Assembly (NCBI GenBank): GCA_934149115.1
Contig: CAKPDW010000051.1
Span: 1-11,169, forward strand
DNA length: 11,169 bases
From: an uncultured Clostridia bacterium
GTDB lineage: Bacteria; Bacillota; Clostridia; TANB77; CAG-508
Direction: 5' to 3'
Translations under genes and position numbers: made by a program
Notes under the pieces: model-generated
Databases searched by the model: none
What the model was told of the DNA's origin: nothing
The model's input: only the letters and a program-made list of their open reading frames with translations
Part shown: positions 7,104-11,169 of the stretch, in pieces
Layout: each line of letters starts with the position of its first letter
Numbering within the stretch: position 1 is the first letter of the stretch

Positions 7104-8693
7104 ATGTTAAATACTGTTGGTGTTACAGTTCGTTTTGGAAAGCGTGTACTTTTTGAAGATGTTAATATTAAATTCACCAAAGGAAATTGTTATGGTATTA
7201 TAGGCGCCAATGGTGCTGGCAAATCAACATTTCTTAAAGTGTTGTCTGGTGAATTAGAACCTAGTAAAGGTGAAGTTGTACTAGATAAAGGTGAACGTTT
7301 ATCTATTTTGAGACAGGATCACTTTGCTTATGAGGAGTTCAGAGTTTTAGACACTGTTATTATGGGAAATGATGAGTTATATAAAATCATGAAAGAAAAA
7401 GAAGCCCTTTATGCTAAACCAGATTTCTCAGAAGAAGATGGTATGAAAGCTGCTAAATTAGAGGAGCGTTTTGCTGAATTAGATGGTTGGAATGCTGAAT
7501 CTGATGCTGCTACTCTTTTAAATGGTTTGGGTATTGATACTTCTTTACATGAAAAGCTAATGAAAGAAATTGAAGCAAAAGATAAAGTTAAAGTTTTGCT
7601 TGCACAAGCTTTATTTGGTAATCCTGATGTTTTGCTTCTTGATGAGCCTACTAATGATTTAGATATAAAAACTATTGATTGGCTTCAAGAATTTTTAATT
7701 AATTTTGATAATACTGTTTTAGTTGTTTCTCATGATAGATATTTTCTAAATAAAGTTTGTACTCATATTGCTGATGTTGATTTTGGAAAAATAAAAGTTT
7801 ATCCTGGAAATTACGATTTCTGGTATGAATCTAGTCAATTGGCTTTAAAGCAAATGAGAGAACAAAATAAGAAAAAAGAAGAAAAAATAAAAGAATTACA
7901 AGATTTTATTGCTAGATTTAGTGCTAATGCTTCTAAATCTAAACAAGCTACTTCAAGAAAAAAATCTCTTGAAAAAATCCAATTAGATGAAATTAAACCT
8001 TCTAATAGGAAATATCCTTATATTGATTTTAAACCTGATCGTGAACCTGGAAAAGAAATCTTGGAAATAAAAAATATTTCTAAAACTATTAATGGTGAAA
8101 AAGTTTTAGACAATGTTTCTTTTACAGTTAAAAAAGATGATAAAATTGCAATTCTTTCTGATAATGAAATTGCAAAAACTACTTTATTCCAAATTATTGC
8201 TGGAGAATTAGAACCAGATGAAGGTTCTGTATCTTTTGGTACTACTATTACAAAAGATTATTTTCCTAAAGATAATAATTACTTATTTGATAATGATTTA
8301 ATTTTAGTTGATTGGCTTCGTCAATACTCTAAAGACCCTGATGAGACTTATGTTAGAAGTTTTCTTGGAAGAATGTTATTCTCTGGTGAAGAAGCTCTTA
8401 AAAAAGTTAATGTTCTTTCTGGTGGTGAAAAAGTTAGATGTGTTCTTTCAAAATTAATGCTTTCTGGTGCTAATTTCTTGATATTTGATGAACCAACTAA
8501 CCATTTAGATATGGAAAGTATTACAGCTTTAAATGAAGGAATGTGCAAATTTAAAGGAAATTTACTTTTCACTTCTCATGACCACCAATTAACACAGACA
8601 GTTGCAAATAAAATTATAGATTTATCTAATAATAAAGTTGTTGTTAGAGAATGTAATTATGATGATTATCTTGAAGAAATTGGTGAAGCTTAA
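7104..8693 (+). CDS. ybiT: ABC-F family ATPase, YbiT/YkpA type
   Basis: A 529-residue soluble protein with two ABC ATPase domains and no membrane segments, the length of E. coli YbiT. Domain 1 has Walker A GANGAGKST (34-42), Walker B and DEPTNDLD (about 175-187) and the SHD switch (209-211). The inter-domain linker (about 240-310) carries FSANASKSKQATSRKK, nearly identical to YbiT. Domain 2 has a degenerate Walker A (SDNEIAKTT, 352-360), intact LSGGEK (438-443), DEPTNHLD (462-469) and SHD (491-493). The domain 1 signature is replaced by EIEAKDK; as I recall, YbiT is also degenerate there, so this is a family trait. ABC-F proteins act on the ribosome near the E-site; YbiT-type members are considered housekeeping translation factors rather than drug-resistance proteins. 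TAGGAGG precedes the ATG by six bases. Monocistronic, with its own promoter and terminator. Confidence 0.95.
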   Translation: MLNTVGVTVRFGKRVLFEDVNIKFTKGNCYGIIGANGAGKSTFLKVLSGELEPSKGEVVLDKGERLSILRQDHFAYEEFRVLDTVIMGNDELYKIMKEKEALYAKPDFSEEDGMKAAKLEERFAELDGWNAESDAATLLNGLGIDTSLHEKLMKEIEAKDKVKVLLAQALFGNPDVLLLDEPTNDLDIKTIDWLQEFLINFDNTVLVVSHDRYFLNKVCTHIADVDFGKIKVYPGNYDFWYESSQLALKQMREQNKKKEEKIKELQDFIARFSANASKSKQATSRKKSLEKIQLDEIKPSNRKYPYIDFKPDREPGKEILEIKNISKTINGEKVLDNVSFTVKKDDKIAILSDNEIAKTTLFQIIAGELEPDEGSVSFGTTITKDYFPKDNNYLFDNDLILVDWLRQYSKDPDETYVRSFLGRMLFSGEEALKKVNVLSGGEKVRCVLSKLMLSGANFLIFDEPTNHLDMESITALNEGMCKFKGNLLFTSHDHQLTQTVANKIIDLSNNKVVVRECNYDDYLEEIGEA

Positions 8694-8718
8694 AAATAGC
8701 ATAACTTAATATATAGTA

Positions 8719-8754
8719 AAATAAAAAGAAAGTTTTTTAGCTTTCTTTTTATTT
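8719..8754 (+). terminator. Terminator of the ABC-F gene
   Basis: AAATAAAAAGAAAG (8719-8732) and CTTTCTTTTTATTT (8741-8754) form a perfect 14-bp stem with an 8-base loop, 25 bases after the stop. The stem is AT-rich and T-runs occur on both strands, so it may work in both directions, also stopping leftward transcripts from the small gene. Confidence 0.65.
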
Positions 8755-8766
8755 ACACAAATTTAA

Positions 8767-8812
8767 AACTGAAAAGAAGGATAGAATTTAAAAACTATCC
8801 TTCTTTTCAGTT
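8767..8812 (-). terminator. 18-bp hairpin, probable terminator of the 37-codon gene
   Basis: AACTGAAAAGAAGGATAG (8767-8784) is a perfect inverted match of 8795-8812, with a 10-base loop. On the minus strand it is followed by TTTAAATTTG; on the plus strand there is no T-run. It lies 43 bases beyond the stop of the small minus-strand gene and is the best candidate for its terminator. Such a long perfect stem could also protect the 3' end of the short mRNA. Confidence 0.6.
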
Positions 8813-8855
8813 CATTTAACTTTAATATTCAAATATTTTAACATTATTAACTTTT

Positions 8856-8969
8856 TTAAATTAACATTTCTTTATCCATTATTTGGCCACTATAAATTGT
8901 TGGTAAGTATTCCATTTCATAATCATTTCCGCTTCCGTAATTAATTGTTGAATTAAAATCATAAAACAT
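8856..8969 (-). CDS. Small 37-residue protein of unknown function
   Basis: Not recognised. ATG 8969-8967 to TAA 8858-8856, preceded by AAAGAGGTGA at the usual distance. The product is polar and aromatic: six Tyr/Phe in the first 26 residues (MFYDFNSTINYGSGNDYE at the start), then a LPTIYSGQIMDKEML tail. There is no transmembrane segment, no signal peptide, no Cys and no obvious double-glycine leader, so it is not a standard bacteriocin or pheromone precursor. A near-consensus promoter 17-spaced boxes, a Shine-Dalgarno site, a coherent frame and a downstream hairpin all line up, which makes chance unlikely. It is transcribed convergently with the ABC-F gene. It is too short for default gene callers. 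A cytoplasmic small protein or a subunit of a larger complex are both open. Confidence 0.7.
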   Translation of the reverse strand: MFYDFNSTINYGSGNDYEMEYLPTIYSGQIMDKEMLI

Positions 8970-8994
8970 ACAAGTCACCTCTTTATCTTTTTTT

Positions 8995-9017
8995 GTGGTA
9001 CGTTCTTATTATACCAC
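8995..9017. promoter_or_regulatory. Inverted repeat around the start site of the 37-codon gene (candidate operator)
   Basis: GTGGTA (8995-9000) and TACCAC (9012-9017) are a perfect 6-bp inverted repeat separated by 11 bases. The right arm overlaps the -10 box (9008-9013), and the left arm covers the expected transcription start. Spacing of arm centres is 17 bases, suitable for a dimeric repressor; an RNA hairpin is less likely because only part would be transcribed. Functional role is inferred. Confidence 0.4.
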
Positions 9018-9036
9018 TTTCTGGTTATTATGTAAA
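9008..9036 (-). promoter_or_regulatory. Promoter of the 37-codon gene
   Basis: On the minus strand TTTACA (9036-9031) is followed after exactly 17 bases by a perfect TATAAT (9013-9008). The leader to the ATG at 8969 is about 30 bases and contains only the Shine-Dalgarno site. Confidence 0.75.
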
Positions 9037-9247
9037 GCTTTTCTTTATTACATTTTTATTTCATTTTAATTTTTATGCTTTAATTTTTAAGCATCAACGG
9101 CTGTAACCCTTGATATATCTATATTTAATCATTTTATATATTTTAAGTAGTATAAAAAAAATATATTTGTATATCATAAAAATATAACAAAATCTTTACA
9201 TTTTAATATTATTTTTCCCACTTTTTCAAATTTTATAATTTATTTGA
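9037..9247. other. AT-rich intergenic stretch before tRNA-Lys
   Basis: No open frame with a start and Shine-Dalgarno site is visible on either strand. Composition is extremely AT-rich except for an isolated GC-richer segment at 9091-9115 (ACGGCTGTAACCC), which runs into a GATATATC palindrome at 9112-9119. ATGCTT and AAGCAT at 9075-9094 give a short weak hairpin without a T-run. No function can be assigned. Confidence 0.5.
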
Positions 9248-9276
9248 TTGACAAATATGATTAGTTGTTTTATAAT
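9248..9276 (+). promoter_or_regulatory. Consensus promoter of tRNA-Lys
   Basis: TTGACA (9248-9253) and TATAAT (9271-9276), both perfect, are separated by 17 bases. The expected start site is about 12 bases before the mature tRNA 5' end. This is the strongest promoter in the window, as expected for a stable RNA gene. Confidence 0.9.
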
Positions 9277-9295
9277 TGTTTTTGTCAGTTGATAT

Positions 9296-9371
9296 GGGCC
9301 ATTAACTCAGCTGGTAGAGTAGCAGACTCTTAATCTGAAAGTCCGGGGTTCGATCCCCCGATGGCTCACCA
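9296..9371 (+). tRNA. tRNA-Lys (anticodon CTT)
   Basis: A complete 76-base tRNA with encoded CCA (9369-9371). The acceptor arms GGGCCAT and ATGGCTC pair with one G-U; the D arm is ACTC/GAGT, the anticodon loop CTCTTAA gives anticodon CTT, and the T arm CGGGG/CCCCG encloses TTCGATC. The outermost anticodon-stem pair (G27-A43) is a mismatch; the rest of that stem pairs. It decodes AAG. It is transcribed alone from a consensus promoter and followed by a strong terminator. Confidence 0.96.
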
Positions 9372-9382
9372 TAATGGTTTTA

Positions 9383-9417
9383 AAAAAAATCACTAATTTT
9401 AAATCAGTGATTTTTTT
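9383..9417. terminator. Bidirectional terminator between tRNA-Lys and the ATPase locus
   Basis: AAAAAAATCACT (9383-9394) pairs perfectly with AGTGATTTTTTT (9406-9417) around an 11-base loop, 11 bases after the tRNA. On the plus strand it ends in seven Ts; on the minus strand it ends in eight Ts (9389-9382). It can therefore stop both the tRNA transcript and leftward transcription from the ATPase gene. Confidence 0.85.
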
Positions 9418-9440
9418 GTATCTTCTATCCATTCTTAATT

Positions 9441-9569
9441 TTATAAATAAAATACTAAATTCTCTCCATAGTAATTTAGTGTAATACTTTTTCCATCATT
9501 TGTTACTGTTGCTTTAAATGTTTCAGATGTATTTACTCCAGCTGTTTCATCACTTATATGATTTACATT
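9441..9569 (-). pseudogene. 3' remnant of a broken gene
   Basis: A 42-codon frame runs to TAA 9443-9441 but has no ATG, GTG or TTG start; an in-frame TAA (9572-9570) closes it upstream. The translation looks like real protein rather than noise: SETFKATVTNDGKSITLNYY followed by GENLVFYL, an alternating pattern typical of the final beta-hairpin of a small secreted or lipoprotein beta-barrel domain. The 5' part is missing, and the AAA ATPase gene begins 27 bases further on, so the gene was probably cut off by a rearrangement that brought in the ATPase. The parent family is not identified. Confidence 0.5.
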
Positions 9570-9596
9570 TTAATTCTCGCATACATGAATTTATCT

Positions 9597-10913
9597 TTAT
9601 TCTAACTCAATTGAAATTAATTTATCAACATACTCTGCCATAAAAACTGGAATATTTAATATCTTACCACTCTTATCTAAATTTTTTGTAGAAAACCTAA
9701 TTGAAATTTTATTGTTGTTACGCTCATTAAATTTTGTTAAACTTGTATTCTTAATGCTTTCCCCTGATTTAACTTCTATCGGTATAATTTCATTTTTATA
9801 TTGTATAATAAAATCAATCTCATGCCTATCAAACACATAATAATTAGGTCTATCTTCAAATTTGAATAACAACATATCTAATATAAAGTTCTCTGTCAAA
9901 GCTCCTTTGAATTCTTCAAATAATCTATTTCCTTCAATAACAATTCTAGAATCTAAATTAGCTTTTCTTCTTAATAATCCAACGTCAGACATATACAATT
10001 TAAAACTACTTAAATCTGTATATGCGTTAAGTGGAAAATCAGGTTTAGTTACATTAAATATTTTATTAACAATATTAGAATTATTTAACCAATTTACTGC
10101 ATCTTCATATTCTCTTGCCCTTGCTCCATCTTTAGCTACTTGATATAAAAACTTTTTATTTTCCCTTGCGAGCTGAGATACTATACTTTCCCATATAATA
10201 AATATTTTAGATTGCATATTTGATATATTTGTATGCTTTCCAAAATCATTTTCATAACCATTTAATATTTGTTTTTGAATTCTAGTAACTTCTTCAATAT
10301 CTTTTGTCTCTACCCATGTTTTTACAACTTCTGGCATACCTCCAATTATAAAATATGCTTTCATTTTTTCGTTCAATTGTTCAAATAGTATATCTGGTAT
10401 TTTTTCGATTTTAGTTATTGATTCCATATACTTAACTAAATTTTCTTGATTATCTGCTAGTAGAAATTCCGTAAACGTCATTGGATACATTTCCATGTAT
10501 TCTACTTTTCCCACAGGAAAAGACGTATGCGACAATTTGATTCCAAGTAAACTTCCAGCACATACTATGTGATACTCATTAGCTTCTTCCTGAAAATACT
10601 TTAATGAATTCAACGCATCTGGACATTCTTGAATTTCATCAAATATTATTAAAGTTTTTTCAGGTTTTATAACTTTTCCTGTTGCAAATACAAGTTGCTC
10701 TAGAATTCTCTTTGGATCTTTAGTATTTAAAAACAATCCCTTTAATGTTTCATCATGGTCAAAATTGAAATACGCAATATTTTCATACTGTTCTTCTCCA
10801 AATTCTTTTAATATATATGTCTTTCCAACCTGTCTTGCTCCCTTTAAAATTAATGGTTTTCTATTTTTTCTATTTTTCCACTCAATTAATTTTTCCTTTA
10901 TATATCTACGCAC
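9597..10913 (-). CDS. AAA+ ATPase with DUF4143 domain
   Basis: The frame is open to 10922, but the GTG there lies inside the AGAGGTGA Shine-Dalgarno site; GTG 10913-10911, five bases after that site, is the better start and gives 438 residues (MRRYIKEKLIEW). Residues 25-33 are a Walker A, GARQVGKTY, and 88-95 a Walker B, LIIFDEIQ, typical of the AAA_14 group. The C-terminal half fits DUF4143 and ends with a PD-(D/E)xK-like pattern: EID at 365-367 and IEVKSG at 379-384 (catalytic-type D, ExK). Length is usual for the family. These proteins are frequent in gut bacteria and often in accessory regions; proposed roles include DNA-associated or toxin/defence-like functions, but none is firmly established. 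Monocistronic, with a 32-bp repeat array at its promoter. No frameshift is seen. Confidence 0.93.
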   Translation of the reverse strand: MRRYIKEKLIEWKNRKNRKPLILKGARQVGKTYILKEFGEEQYENIAYFNFDHDETLKGLFLNTKDPKRILEQLVFATGKVIKPEKTLIIFDEIQECPDALNSLKYFQEEANEYHIVCAGSLLGIKLSHTSFPVGKVEYMEMYPMTFTEFLLADNQENLVKYMESITKIEKIPDILFEQLNEKMKAYFIIGGMPEVVKTWVETKDIEEVTRIQKQILNGYENDFGKHTNISNMQSKIFIIWESIVSQLARENKKFLYQVAKDGARAREYEDAVNWLNNSNIVNKIFNVTKPDFPLNAYTDLSSFKLYMSDVGLLRRKANLDSRIVIEGNRLFEEFKGALTENFILDMLLFKFEDRPNYYVFDRHEIDFIIQYKNEIIPIEVKSGESIKNTSLTKFNERNNNKISIRFSTKNLDKSGKILNIPVFMAEYVDKLISIELE

Positions 10914-10951
10914 TATAATCACCTCTTTATATTATACGTGTATTTATATAA

Positions 10952-10980
10952 ATTATACTATTTTTATCACGTTTTTACAA
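10952..10980 (-). promoter_or_regulatory. Promoter of the AAA+ ATPase gene
   Basis: On the minus strand TTGTAA (10980-10975) is followed after 17 bases by a perfect TATAAT (10957-10952). The -35 box and spacer lie in the first unit of the 32-bp tandem array. A second TATAAT at 10936-10931 is too near the Shine-Dalgarno site to be the main -10. Binding to the array would directly affect polymerase access here. Confidence 0.65.
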
Positions 10981-11089
10981 GGTTTTATTTTGATTTTATC
11001 ACACTTTTGCAAGGTATTAGTTTAATTTTATCACACTTTTTGCAAAGTTTTCCTTATTTTTATCACGTTTTTGTAAGACTTTAGTTTGA
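10962..11089. repeat. Four-unit 32-bp iteron-like tandem array upstream of the ATPase gene
   Basis: The nonamer TTTTATCAC occurs at 10962, 10994, 11026 and 11058, exactly 32 bases apart each time. Each is followed by a T-rich segment and a TTGCAAGG-like core (TTACAAGG, TTGCAAGG, TTGCAAAG, TTGTAAGA) and then a TTAGTTTGA-like tail. A degenerate fifth unit starts at 11090 (TTTTGTAC), again in phase. There are no spacers and no dyad typical of CRISPR. 32 bases is close to three helical turns, so all cores face the same side of the DNA, as in operators or plasmid iterons. Confidence 0.85.
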
Positions 11090-11169
11090 TTTTGTACTAT
11101 GTCAAGATAGTAGACACGAAAAAAATTATTTTTTATTTTGCATTTTTAAAAGTAGACACATCCAACTTT
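11090..11169. other. Right-edge sequence with repeated AGTAGACAC motif; possible mobile-element end
   Basis: AGTAGACAC occurs at 11109-11117 and 11151-11159, 42 bases apart, within an AT-rich stretch. The segment ATGTCAAGATAGTAGACAC (11099-11117) has the look of an insertion-sequence terminus, and the 32-bp array decays exactly as it begins. No transposase frame is visible before the window ends, so this is a candidate only. Confidence 0.25.

Noticed and set aside
9075..9094. ATGCTT/AAGCAT hairpin as a terminator
   Set aside because: The stem is only about 6 bp, AT-rich, with no T-run on either side and no gene ending nearby.
9296..9371. tRNA-Lys as an integration site with a duplicated 3' end
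   Set aside because: No second copy of the T-arm/acceptor sequence (GGTTCGATCCCCCGATGG) occurs elsewhere in the window, and no integrase gene is present.
10914..10922. GTG at 10922-10920 as the ATPase start
   Set aside because: That GTG is part of the AGAGGTGA Shine-Dalgarno site; the GTG at 10913 has correct spacing and begins the usual basic N-terminus.
10962..11089. CRISPR array
   Set aside because: The 32-base period contains no unique spacers: the whole unit repeats with drift, and there are no cas genes nearby.

Overview
The window is very AT-rich with Shine-Dalgarno sites, sigma-A-type promoters, intrinsic terminators and the standard code (TGG for Trp, all three stops plausible). 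This suggests a low-GC member of the Firmicutes, most likely an uncultured gut Clostridia-type bacterium. No taxonomic marker fixes the species. Most genes lie on the minus strand; the ABC-F gene and one tRNA are on the plus strand.

Layout. Positions 1-1004 (minus) hold the first 334 codons of a membrane-anchored, beta-rich surface protein that runs off the left edge. A 365-base gap follows, with a promoter for that gene, a strong terminator and an orphan plus-strand hairpin. Then comes a two-gene minus-strand unit: tex (1753-3909) and, overlapping its 3' end by 10 bases, a small gene (1370-1762) encoding 17 Thr-Thr-Gln-Glu repeats fused to a winged-helix DNA-binding domain. Upstream of tex, and insulated from it by a terminator, two paralogous membrane-anchored proteins with Asp/Glu-rich linkers (4036-5697 and 5711-6955) form a tight operon. 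It is transcribed divergently from a YbiT-type ABC-F ATPase (7104-8693), with -35 boxes 7 bases apart.

The right third is accessory in character. A 37-codon gene (8856-8969, minus) carries its own near-consensus promoter, Shine-Dalgarno site and 18-bp terminator hairpin. A complete tRNA-Lys(CTT) has a perfect-consensus promoter. After it come a broken gene remnant and an AAA+ ATPase of the AAA_14/DUF4143 type (9597-10913, minus). The promoter of that ATPase is embedded in a four-unit tandem array with an exact 32-base period. The last 80 bases contain a short repeated motif that could be the edge of a mobile element.

The housekeeping genes (tex, ybiT-like, tRNA) need no special explanation. 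The three items I consider least explained are the overlapping TTQE-repeat/winged-helix gene behind tex, the self-contained 37-aa gene, and the 32-bp array at the ATPase promoter. No single multi-gene novel system is demonstrated by the sequence alone.
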